DNA from: Streptomyces diacarni
GTDB taxonomy: Bacteria; Actinomycetota; Actinomycetes; Streptomycetales; Streptomycetaceae
Assembly (NCBI RefSeq): GCF_003323715.1
Contig: NZ_QOIN01000066.1
Coordinates: 62,001-126,000 of the forward strand
DNA length: 64,000 nt
Reading direction: 5' to 3'
Shown here: positions 50,548-57,604 of the stretch, one piece after another
How the letters are laid out: the number at the start of each line of letters is the position of its first letter
Numbering within the stretch: the stretch's first letter is position 1
Notes under the pieces: generated by a model
The model's input: only the letters and a program-made list of their open reading frames with translations
What the model was told of the DNA's origin: nothing
The model's database searches: none
Program-made: the position numbers and the translations under genes

Positions 50548-51180
50548 ATGGCAACGACCGCCGGCAGGCCGAGCAGGATCGCGAAACTGCCGCCTCGTGA
50601 GCGCATCCTCGACGCGGCGGAAGAGCTCTTCCACAGCGAGGGGATCCGGCGGGTGGGCGTCCAGGCGATCGCGGAGAGAGCCGAGACCACCAAGACGGCG
50701 ATCTACCGGCACTTCGACACCAAGGACGCGCTGGTCGCCGAGTGGCTGCGCATCGTCGCCGCCGACTACCAGGCGGCCTTCGACCGGGTCGAGGCCGAAC
50801 ACCCCGACGCACCCGGAGAGCAGATCCTGGGCCTGGCCCGCTTCATCGCCGAGGGGCTTCCGCGGCTCTCGCACCGGGGCTGCCCCTTCATCAACTCCCT
50901 CGCCGAGCTGCCCGACCGCTCCCATCCCGCACGGCAGGTGATCGAGGAGCACAAGGCCCGGCAGACCCGCAGGCTGGTCGGTATGTGCACCGCGGCCGGG
51001 CTGACCGACCCCGAGCAGGCGGCAGCCGAGATCACGTTCGTACTCGAAGGCGCCCAGGTCAGCACGCAGAACGGAAGCATCGACCGGGCGGGGGACCGTC
51101 TGCTGAGGATCGTCGAAGGGGTCGTCGGTGCGCGCCGCGCCGACCCTGGTGCGTCCGGGGCGCCCGCCGGCCGTCGATGA
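50548..51180 (+). CDS. TetR-family regulator divergent from the amidase
   Basis: A 210-residue TetR regulator. The N-terminal domain reads RERILDAAEELFHSEGIRRV followed by VQAIAERAETTKTAIYRHFDTKDALVAEWL. The C-terminal ligand domain contains GLPRLSHRGCPFINSLAELPDRSHPARQVI, a pattern common in TetR_C_11-like repressors of transporters and hydrolases; its cysteine could allow redox sensing. GGAGC precedes the ATG. The repeat cluster upstream indicates control of itself and the divergent amidase. Confidence 0.92.
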   Translation: MATTAGRPSRIAKLPPRERILDAAEELFHSEGIRRVGVQAIAERAETTKTAIYRHFDTKDALVAEWLRIVAADYQAAFDRVEAEHPDAPGEQILGLARFIAEGLPRLSHRGCPFINSLAELPDRSHPARQVIEEHKARQTRRLVGMCTAAGLTDPEQAAAEITFVLEGAQVSTQNGSIDRAGDRLLRIVEGVVGARRADPGASGAPAGRR

Positions 51181-51220
51181 GCCGGAGCGGAGCCGACGCC
51201 GGGCTTTATAAGCTGGACAG

Positions 51221-51721
51221 ATGAGCGGAAGTCAGCCGTCTGTCCCGTCGCACGAGGACTCCACCGAGGCGGGCTCGGGGCCCGACCTCCAGTCGTTCGC
51301 CGTGGCCCTGCGCCGTCTGAACGGCGAGTTCACGCGGCTGGTGCACGACTTCGCTCACGCGCAGGGACTGCACGGCACCGACGCCGCCGCACTCGCCGCG
51401 ATCCTCGACGCCGAAGCGCCCATGACTCCCGGACGGCTCAAGGAGCATCTCGGGCTCACGTCGGGAGCGGTGACCGCGTGTCTTGACCGACTGGAGCGTG
51501 CCGGTCACGTACGCCGCTGCCGGGACGCGGCCGACCGGCGGGTCGTCCACCTGTATTACGAGGAGGACGCCCGAGCGGCGGCCCGCGCCCACTTCGGGCC
51601 CCTGGCCCGGGCCACGGACCGCGCCCGCGCGCAGCTGAGCGAGGACGACCAGCGCGCGGCCCTGCGCTTTTTGACCTTGCTCAGCTCCGAGCTGCAGGCT
51701 CTTCCCGTGCGGAACCCCTGA
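51221..51721 (+). CDS. MarR-family regulator
   Basis: A 166-residue MarR protein: dimerisation helices (FAVALRRLNGEFTRLVHDFAHAQG), the winged helix (MTPGRLKEHLGLTSGAVTACLDRLERAGHV) and the wing RCRDAADRRVVHLYY. TATAAG at 51207-51212 ends 8 bases before the ATG, and there is no ribosome binding site, so the mRNA is probably leaderless. It lies 242 bases before the MMPL exporter gene in the same direction, with palindromic sites before the exporter. MarR repressors commonly control drug efflux, so this pair is probably a chemical-stress response unit. Confidence 0.9.
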   Translation: MSGSQPSVPSHEDSTEAGSGPDLQSFAVALRRLNGEFTRLVHDFAHAQGLHGTDAAALAAILDAEAPMTPGRLKEHLGLTSGAVTACLDRLERAGHVRRCRDAADRRVVHLYYEEDARAAARAHFGPLARATDRARAQLSEDDQRAALRFLTLLSSELQALPVRNP

Positions 51722-51912
51722 CCCGCGGGGCCCAGCTGCACGCTCTTCTCTCCCTCCAGTACCCCTGACGGGTCAGCGCGCTCGAGCGGCCGACGAGGCG
51801 CGGCGGCACTGCCCGCGTGGTGGCCGATGGCGGACCGGTTGCCAACCGTGGACCGGTTGCCTGCGGCGGACCGGTGTCGGTGACGCGTCGCGGACCACCT
51901 AGGCTGAGCAGT

Positions 51913-51945
51913 ACTTCAAAAATTGAGATAGTCACTCAGTGAAGT
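51913..51945. promoter_or_regulatory. MarR-type operators upstream of the MMPL gene
   Basis: ACTTCA (51913-51918) and TGAAGT (51940-51945) form an outer inverted repeat. Inside are TTGAG-N7-CTCAG (51923-51939) and the perfect CACT-C-AGTG (51933-51941). This AT-rich patch 20-50 bp before the exporter start is the obvious binding region for the upstream MarR protein. Confidence 0.5.
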
Positions 51946-51963
51946 AGCTGCAGGGGAGCACGC

Positions 51964-54075
51964 ATGGTCACCTCCACCCGTTGGGTCCGCTGGCTCGTGC
52001 CGGCCGTCCTGCTGGTCGCCTGGCTGGGCGTCGGAGGCGCCCTGGGCCCGTACGCCGGCAAGCTGAGCGAGGTGGCGACCAACGACCAGGCCGCGTTCCT
52101 GCCTCGCAGCGCCGAGTCCACCAAGGTCATCGACGCGCAGCAGAAGTTCGACCAGGACGAGACCCTTCCGGCGATCGTCGTGTGGACCGCCGGGGACGAC
52201 GGCCACCGGGTGTCCCACCGGCACGAACAGGAGGCCACCCGGGCGCTCGCCCAGCTCAGCCGGGGCACCGGCGTCGTCGGCAAGCCCTCGCCCGCCCTCC
52301 CCTCCGAGGACGGTCGAGCACTCCAGGGCGTCATCCAGCTCCGACCCGACCTGGGTGACCACCTGCCCGACGTGCTCGACCGCATCGAGCGGACCGCGCA
52401 GGACGTGCCGGGGCTGACCGCGCAGATCGCGGGCCCGGCCGCCAGCCAGGCCGACCTCTCGGACGCCTTCGCCGGCATCGACGGCCTGCTGCTGGCCGTG
52501 GCACTGGCTGCCGTACTGCTCATCCTGGTGCTGGTCTACCGCAGCGTGTTGCTGCCCCTGGTCATCATCGTCGGAGCGGTGTTCGCGCTCGCTCTGGCCT
52601 GCGCGATCGTCTACGGCCTGGCCCGGCACGACGTCGTCTGGGTCGACGGCCAGGTGCAGGGCATCCTCTCGATCCTGGTGATCGGCGCCGCCACCGACTA
52701 CGCGCTACTGCTCACCGCGCGCTTCCGCGAGGAACTTGCCGTCCAGGGGGAGCGCGCGGCCGCGATGCGTGCCGCCGTGCGCCAGTCGTTCGGCCCGGTG
52801 GTGGCCAGCGCGGCCACCGTGGTCGCGGGACTGATCGCTCTGCTGCTGAGCGACCTGACGAACAACCGCGCCCTCGGGCCCGTGGGCGCCATCGGTATCG
52901 CGTGCGCGCTCGTCAGCGCGCTGACCTTCCTCCCCGCCGCGCTGCTGCTGCTGGGGCGCGCCGCCTACTGGCCGGCCAAACCGAAGTCCGCCGAACAAAG
53001 GGCACGCGGGCGTGGCGTGTGGGCGCGGGTGGCCGCGCTGATCGACCGCTCTCCTCGCACGCTGTGGGCCGTCACCGCGGCCGTGCTGCTGGTTTGCTGC
53101 GGCTTCGCGCCGACCCTGAACGCGCAGGGCGTCCCGTTGAAGGAGACCTTCGTGGGGGACGCGTCCTCCGTAGCGGCGCAGCAGACGCTGAACGAGCATT
53201 TCCCCGGCGGCTCCGGCAACCCCGCCGTCGTCATCGTCGACCGCGGCGCCCTCCCGGCGGCGCAGCGCGCGGCATCCCGCACCCCAGGCGTCGCGTCCGC
53301 AGCCCCGGTGACGCGCTCCGGCCGCCCGGGGCAGGGGCGACCTCTGGCCGTGGACGGCAGGGTCCGCCTCGACGTCACCCTCGAGGACGCCGCCGACAGC
53401 GACGAGGCCAAGCAGGCCGTCGGCCGACTGCGTGCGGCCCTGCACGACGTACCCGACGCCGACGCCCTCGTCGGTGGTTACACCGCACAGCAGGTCGACA
53501 CCCAGCAGACCGCCGAGAACGACCGCGCGCTCATCGTGCCCGTCGTACTGGCGATCATTCTCGTCATCCTGATCGGTCTGCTGCGCTCCCTGCTCATGCC
53601 GCTGCTGCTGGTAGCCACCGTGGCCCTCAGCTACGTCGCCACCCTCGGGGTCTCGGCGCTGGTCTTCCAGCACCTGCTCGGGTTCACGGGAACCGACGCG
53701 TCCGTACCGCTGTACGGCTTCGTCTTCCTCGTCGCACTCGGAGTCGACTACAACATCTTCCTCATCTCCCGCGTCAGGGAAGAGGCGCAGAGTCTCGGGA
53801 CGCGGCAGGGTGTGCTGCGCGGACTGACCGCCACCGGAGGAGTCATCACCTCGGCCGGAGTGGTCCTGGCGGCGACCTTCGCCGCGCTGGGGGTGATCCC
53901 CTTGGCCTTCATGACGCAGATCGCCTTCATCGTGGCCTTCGGCGTTCTGCTCGACACCCTCGTCGTCCGCTCCCTCCTGGTGCCCGCCCTCGTCCGGGAC
54001 ATCGGGCCGGCCGCCTGGTGGCCGAGCGTTCTGAGCCGCCGAGGCGTCCCCGATCCCGCACGTGCCGGTTCGTAG
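51964..54075 (+). CDS. MMPL-family RND exporter
   Basis: A 703-residue MMPL transporter with twelve transmembrane helices in two RND halves: helix 1 (LVPAVLLVAWLGVGGAL), an extracytoplasmic domain (residues about 30-170), helices 2-6, a cytoplasmic loop, then the same pattern again. Proton-relay Asp-Tyr pairs are visible in IGAATDYALLLTARFREE and VALGVDYNIFLISRVREE. Actinobacterial MMPL proteins export lipids, siderophores or drugs. The upstream MarR gene and palindromes suggest inducible efflux. GGGGAG precedes the ATG and a hairpin follows the stop. Confidence 0.93.
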   Translation: MVTSTRWVRWLVPAVLLVAWLGVGGALGPYAGKLSEVATNDQAAFLPRSAESTKVIDAQQKFDQDETLPAIVVWTAGDDGHRVSHRHEQEATRALAQLSRGTGVVGKPSPALPSEDGRALQGVIQLRPDLGDHLPDVLDRIERTAQDVPGLTAQIAGPAASQADLSDAFAGIDGLLLAVALAAVLLILVLVYRSVLLPLVIIVGAVFALALACAIVYGLARHDVVWVDGQVQGILSILVIGAATDYALLLTARFREELAVQGERAAAMRAAVRQSFGPVVASAATVVAGLIALLLSDLTNNRALGPVGAIGIACALVSALTFLPAALLLLGRAAYWPAKPKSAEQRARGRGVWARVAALIDRSPRTLWAVTAAVLLVCCGFAPTLNAQGVPLKETFVGDASSVAAQQTLNEHFPGGSGNPAVVIVDRGALPAAQRAASRTPGVASAAPVTRSGRPGQGRPLAVDGRVRLDVTLEDAADSDEAKQAVGRLRAALHDVPDADALVGGYTAQQVDTQQTAENDRALIVPVVLAIILVILIGLLRSLLMPLLLVATVALSYVATLGVSALVFQHLLGFTGTDASVPLYGFVFLVALGVDYNIFLISRVREEAQSLGTRQGVLRGLTATGGVITSAGVVLAATFAALGVIPLAFMTQIAFIVAFGVLLDTLVVRSLLVPALVRDIGPAAWWPSVLSRRGVPDPARAGS

Positions 54076-54080
54076 CGTGC

Positions 54081-54106
54081 CGTCGCCGTCCAGGGGGACG
54101 GCGACG
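54081..54106 (+). terminator. Terminator after the MMPL gene
   Basis: CGTCGCCGTCC (54081-54091) pairs perfectly with 54096-54106 around a 4-base loop, 5 bases after the MMPL stop codon. Confidence 0.75.
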
Positions 54107-54141
54107 CCTCATTCCCGGGCCGGTCAGTAGACTCGACGGCT

Positions 54142-54939
54142 GTGGCGGACACCCAGTACGAAGACCTGTTGCGGCGGACACTCACGAGCGGAGCGGCCAA
54201 GGCGGACCGGACGGGCACCGGGACCCGCAGCGTCTTCGGGCACCAACTGCGCTACGACCTCACGCAGGGGTTCCCGCTGGTCACCACCAAAAAAGTGCAC
54301 CTCAAGTCCCTCGTGTACGAACTGCTGTGGTTCCTGCGCGGCGACTCGAACGTCGGCTGGCTGCGCGAGAGAGGCGTCACCATCTGGGACGAGTGGGCAG
54401 ACGAGAACGGCGACCTCGGACCGGTCTACGGTGCGCAGTGGCGCTCGTGGCCCACGCCCGACGGCCGGCACGTCGACCAGATCAGCGAGGTCCTCGACAC
54501 GCTGCGCCGCGACCCGGACTCGCGCCGGATGATCGTCTCCGCGTGGAACGTCGCGGATCTGCCCGAGATGGCACTCGCACCGTGTCACGCCTTCTTCCAG
54601 TTCTACGTCGCCGACGGGAAACTCTCCTGCCAGCTGTACCAGCGCAGCGCTGACCTTTTCCTCGGCGTTCCGTTCAACATCGCGAGCTACGCCCTGCTCA
54701 CGCACATGGTGGCGCAGCAGACGGGTCTGGAGCCGGGCGACTTCATCTGGACCGGCGGTGACTGCCACATCTACGCCAACCACCTCGAGCAGGTCACCGA
54801 ACAGCTCTCGCGCACCCCGTTCGCCTTTCCCCGCTTGCGTCTGCGCGAAGCCGACTCGCTCTTCACCTACGCCTACGACGACGTCGCGGTGCTCGACTAC
54901 CGGCACCACCCGGCCATCAAGGCACCGGTGGCGGTGTGA
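54142..54939 (+). CDS. thyA: Thymidylate synthase (ThyA type)
   Basis: A 265-residue classical thymidylate synthase. It begins [35 protein letters not shown], has [28 protein letters not shown], the catalytic cysteine C148 in [32 protein letters not shown] for dUMP binding, and [13 protein letters not shown]. It methylates dUMP to dTMP with methylene-tetrahydrofolate. Many actinomycetes rely on ThyX, so a ThyA copy is notable; no dihydrofolate reductase gene is adjacent. GTG 54142 follows TAGACT (54128-54133) by 8 bases with no ribosome binding site, indicating a leaderless message. Confidence 0.97.
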   Translation: MADTQYEDLLRRTLTSGAAKADRTGTGTRSVFGHQLRYDLTQGFPLVTTKKVHLKSLVYELLWFLRGDSNVGWLRERGVTIWDEWADENGDLGPVYGAQWRSWPTPDGRHVDQISEVLDTLRRDPDSRRMIVSAWNVADLPEMALAPCHAFFQFYVADGKLSCQLYQRSADLFLGVPFNIASYALLTHMVAQQTGLEPGDFIWTGGDCHIYANHLEQVTEQLSRTPFAFPRLRLREADSLFTYAYDDVAVLDYRHHPAIKAPVAV

Positions 54940-54982
54940 GCGTCGCCGCCCCGCGCTCGTTCAGCGGGCTCGACACCGTGGT

Positions 54983-55013
54983 TTGACCTTGTCACCGTGA
55001 CAAGGCCTTCACT
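54983..55013 (+). promoter_or_regulatory. MerR-type promoter with 19-bp spacer and palindromic operator
   Basis: TTGACC (54983-54988) and TTCACT (55008-55013) are separated by 19 bp, the over-long spacer typical of MerR-activated promoters. The spacer region contains CCTTGTCA-CCG-TGACAAGG (54987-55005), a perfect 8-3-8 inverted repeat. The ATG of the HEAT protein lies 7 bases after the -10, so the message would be leaderless. The MerR-HEAT protein encoded just downstream is the obvious activator. Confidence 0.7.
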
Positions 55014-55020
55014 GGTCGCC

Positions 55021-55707
55021 ATGGAGGTGGTTCCGACGACGATCACGCAGCACGCCACGGAAGCGGCGCGAGTGCTCCGGGAACTGGAGGACAGCAGCTC
55101 GTCCGTGCGACTGCGGGCCGCGCTGGCGGTCGGCGCGACGCCCGACCCGTGCTTCGTCGACACGCTCGTCGAGCGATGCGCGACCGAGCCCGAGTTCTTC
55201 GTCCGCGACATGCTGACCTGGGCGCTCACCCGCCACCCGGTAGCCATGACGCTCCCCGCGCTCCTGCGCGAAGTCCGCTCGCAGCGTGCACAGGCACGGA
55301 GCCAGGCGCTGCACACGCTCTCCAAGATCGGAGACCGGCGGGCGTGGCCGGCGCTCACGCCCGCGCTGCTGTCCGACGCCGACGACGAGGTGGCGCGGAG
55401 CGCCTGGCGGGCCGCGGTCGTGCTCGTGCCGGACGGCGAGGAGTCCGCTCTTGCGGCGGCGCTGGCGGCACAACTCGGACGCGGGGAGCGGCAGACGCAG
55501 CTGAGCCTCAGCCGGGCACTGGTCGCGCTGGGGGAGGGGGTGGAACCGGCCCTGGACGTTGCCGCGGCGGGTTCCGACCCGCGTGTACGCGCGCACGCGA
55601 TGGCCACCCGGAGGCTGCTGCGCGACCCGGACGCGGGGTTCGGGTGCGCGATCGAGGAGGCGAAGCGCGTCGTGGCCCTTGGCGGGTCGGATCAGGAGGG
55701 ACGGTAG
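55021..55707 (+). CDS. HEAT-repeat protein
   Basis: A 228-residue all-helical protein built of HEAT/PBS-lyase-like repeats of about 30 residues: EDSSSSVRLRAALAVGATPD, EFFVRDMLTWALTRHP, QRAQARSQALHTLSKIGDRR, ADDEVARSAWRAAVVLVPDG and GSDPRVRAHAMATRRLLRDP. No catalytic motif is visible; HEAT repeats bind other proteins. An in-frame GTG at 54997 would lie inside the MerR operator, upstream of the predicted start point, so ATG 55021 is the better start. It is followed after 3 bases by a MerR regulator whose C-terminal part is also HEAT repeats, suggesting the two interact. Confidence 0.8.
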   Translation: MEVVPTTITQHATEAARVLRELEDSSSSVRLRAALAVGATPDPCFVDTLVERCATEPEFFVRDMLTWALTRHPVAMTLPALLREVRSQRAQARSQALHTLSKIGDRRAWPALTPALLSDADDEVARSAWRAAVVLVPDGEESALAAALAAQLGRGERQTQLSLSRALVALGEGVEPALDVAAAGSDPRVRAHAMATRRLLRDPDAGFGCAIEEAKRVVALGGSDQEGR

Positions 55708-55710
55708 GAC

Positions 55711-56715
55711 GTGTTGATCGGCGAGGTGGCGCGAAGATCCGGGGTCAGCGCCCGCATGCTCCGGCACTACGAGTCGCTCGGTCTGGTACGGCCTTCCGCC
55801 CGCACGGGCTCCGGATACCGGGAGTACTCGGTCGAGGACATCCGGCGGATCTTCCACGTCGAGAGCCTGCGGTCGCTGGGGCTGTCGCTGCGTGAGATCG
55901 GGCGTGCACTCGACGATCCCGATTTCACGCCCTCCGCGCTCGTCGGCGACCTCGTCCGCCGGACGCGGGCACGCATCGCGGCCGAGACGGAGCTGCTCAC
56001 GCGGCTGCGCCGGATCGACGCCGCGGACCCCACAGGGTGGGAGGACGTGCTCCAAGCCGTCGCACTCCTCCAGGCGCTGGGGTCGCAGAGCGCGGACGCG
56101 CGGCAGCGTGCGGCTCTCTCCTCGGTCGCTGAGGCACCTGTACCGGTGGAGGCCCTGGCCGAGGCGGTGCTGAGCGAGACGGACCCGAACGTCGCCGGAG
56201 CCCTTCGCTGGGCGCTGGCGCGCGCGGGCGAAGGCGCCTCGGCGCTGCTGGCGGAGGGGCTCGGTTCACCGGAGGCCGCGGTGCGCGAGCGCGCCGTTCA
56301 GTCCCTCGTCGAGCTGCCCGACGCCGAGGCCGCCGCACAGCTGCGGCGCGCTCTCGCGGACCCCGACGCCGTGGTCCGCGGCCGTGCGGCTGTCGCGCTC
56401 GGGACACGTGGCGAGGCGGAAGCGATCCCGACGCTCCTCGACATGATCGTGGCAGGCAGGAACGACACCGACGCGGCCGATGCGCTGCACGTGCTGGCGA
56501 GCGACACCGCGACGGCGGAACGGATCGCCACCGGCCTCGTCGACCGTCTCGCCCACCCCGCCACCGAAGCCCCCGCGCGCGGACGGCTGACCCAGGCGCT
56601 GGCCGCCGTCCCGGGGACGACGGCGGCCGGCGCCCTCGTGGACCTGTCGCAGGACGAGGACCGCGCCGTCGCGCTGACCGCCGCGTACCTCCTCCGGCTG
56701 CGCGACGCTCCGTGA
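55711..56715 (+). CDS. MerR-family regulator with HEAT-repeat effector domain
   Basis: A 334-residue fusion. Residues 1-75 are a typical MerR head: LIGEVARRSGVSARMLRHYESLGLVRP, GYREYSVEDIRRIFHVESLRSLGLSLREIGRAL, then a coiled-coil dimer helix to about residue 105. The rest is six or so HEAT/PBS-lyase repeats (DPNVAGALRWALARAGEG, SPEAAVRERAVQSLVELPDA, DPDAVVRGRAAVALGTRGEA, EDRAVALTAAYLLRLRD) instead of a small-molecule or metal site; no metal-binding cysteines are seen. The GTG start follows GGAGGGACGGTAGGAC. A protein-sensing MerR switch acting on the upstream 19-bp-spacer promoter is the simplest reading. Confidence 0.85.
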   Translation: MLIGEVARRSGVSARMLRHYESLGLVRPSARTGSGYREYSVEDIRRIFHVESLRSLGLSLREIGRALDDPDFTPSALVGDLVRRTRARIAAETELLTRLRRIDAADPTGWEDVLQAVALLQALGSQSADARQRAALSSVAEAPVPVEALAEAVLSETDPNVAGALRWALARAGEGASALLAEGLGSPEAAVRERAVQSLVELPDAEAAAQLRRALADPDAVVRGRAAVALGTRGEAEAIPTLLDMIVAGRNDTDAADALHVLASDTATAERIATGLVDRLAHPATEAPARGRLTQALAAVPGTTAAGALVDLSQDEDRAVALTAAYLLRLRDAP

Positions 56716-56722
56716 CGGAGCA

Positions 56723-57376
56723 TCAGTTCGCGGCGCCGTCGAGCAGCCAGTTGTAGCGCAGCCGGAGCGCACGCTCCATGCTGCCCAGCGCCGCCCCCGC
56801 CCCGAGGGTGATGTTGAGCCACAGCGGCAGACGAACAGGCGACTCGAAGTTCCCGAGGCGTGAGGCGATCGGAGGTATCCGAGAGAGCGGTTCGGCGATC
56901 TGCAGGACGAGAAGACCCGCGCCGATCAGCAGCAGGATCAGCGAGCAGAGGCCGATCCAGTGGCTCAGCGCCGGATGGTCGCGGTCGAGACGGGCGCGGC
57001 GGCCCTCTGCGGAGGCAGGGTGCGGGGCGAGTTGCTGCTCCACGCCCTGCGCGGTCACGTAGTGGCAGCGCTTGATCCCGAACCCGCTCATCGCCACCTC
57101 GATCGTGCCGCCCGGCACGGGGAAGCCGGCGGGGATCCTGGACTCGGCATGGAGCCTGCCGTCGAGGTAGAGATGCGCCTTGACGTTGCCCGAGCTCTGG
57201 TTCTGCCAGTGCCGGACGTCGATCGCGTACATCGTCCGGCGACCGTCGTCCTGCGTCAGCGGAAGGTGGAACAGCGCGCGGCCCGGCAGGTGCCACCACC
57301 GGAAGCGCTGAAGTGGCCGCCCGTCTCCCGGTTGTACGCGCCGCGCCGCCCGACGCCGCCGCCCTTTCTCGAACAC
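56723..57376 (-). CDS. Hypothetical membrane protein
   Basis: A 217-residue protein with an Arg-rich start (EKGRRRRAARRVQPGDGRPL), a hydrophilic domain of about 120 residues that looks like a beta-sandwich (MYAIDVRHWQNQSSGNVKAHLYLDGRLHAE), and one or two C-terminal membrane helices (LSHWIGLCSLILLLIGAGLLVLQ, LWLNITLGAGAALG). I do not recognise a family. The GTG start lies 36-82 bases from two perfect TAGCACA-N-TGTGCTA palindromes, so it is probably strongly regulated, but no regulator gene is adjacent. It is convergent with the MerR-HEAT gene with 7 bases between stops. Confidence 0.65.
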   Translation of the reverse strand: MFEKGRRRRAARRVQPGDGRPLQRFRWWHLPGRALFHLPLTQDDGRRTMYAIDVRHWQNQSSGNVKAHLYLDGRLHAESRIPAGFPVPGGTIEVAMSGFGIKRCHYVTAQGVEQQLAPHPASAEGRRARLDRDHPALSHWIGLCSLILLLIGAGLLVLQIAEPLSRIPPIASRLGNFESPVRLPLWLNITLGAGAALGSMERALRLRYNWLLDGAAN

Positions 57377-57411
57377 GTCGCAGCCTTCCCGCTCTCGACC
57401 GAACCCAGCGT

Positions 57412-57426
57412 TAGCACACTGTGCTA
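57412..57426. promoter_or_regulatory. Perfect 15-bp palindrome, first copy
   Basis: TAGCACA-C-TGTGCTA is a perfect 7-1-7 palindrome 36 bp upstream of the membrane-protein gene. A second copy lies 32 bp away, three helical turns. Confidence 0.75.
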
Positions 57427-57443
57427 GTGCCCTGCGGCCACAT

Positions 57444-57458
57444 TAGCACAGTGTGCTA
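57444..57458. promoter_or_regulatory. Perfect 15-bp palindrome, second copy
   Basis: TAGCACA-G-TGTGCTA repeats the 57412-57426 site with only the central base changed. The following bases to 57604 hold no recognisable gene; the SUKH gene ends at 57605 on the minus strand. Confidence 0.75.
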
Positions 57459-57604
57459 GTACGCTGTGTTGGGAGGAGGGAGACCTTTCGGGGTGGGCGT
57501 TCGGCCCCGGTCACCGGACCTCGACGCCCTCGGCTCGTCCCGGAGCGGAGAGGTGGGCGATGACCAGCACCTCCCCGCCGTGCGGACTCCGTGCCGGCCG
57601 GTGC

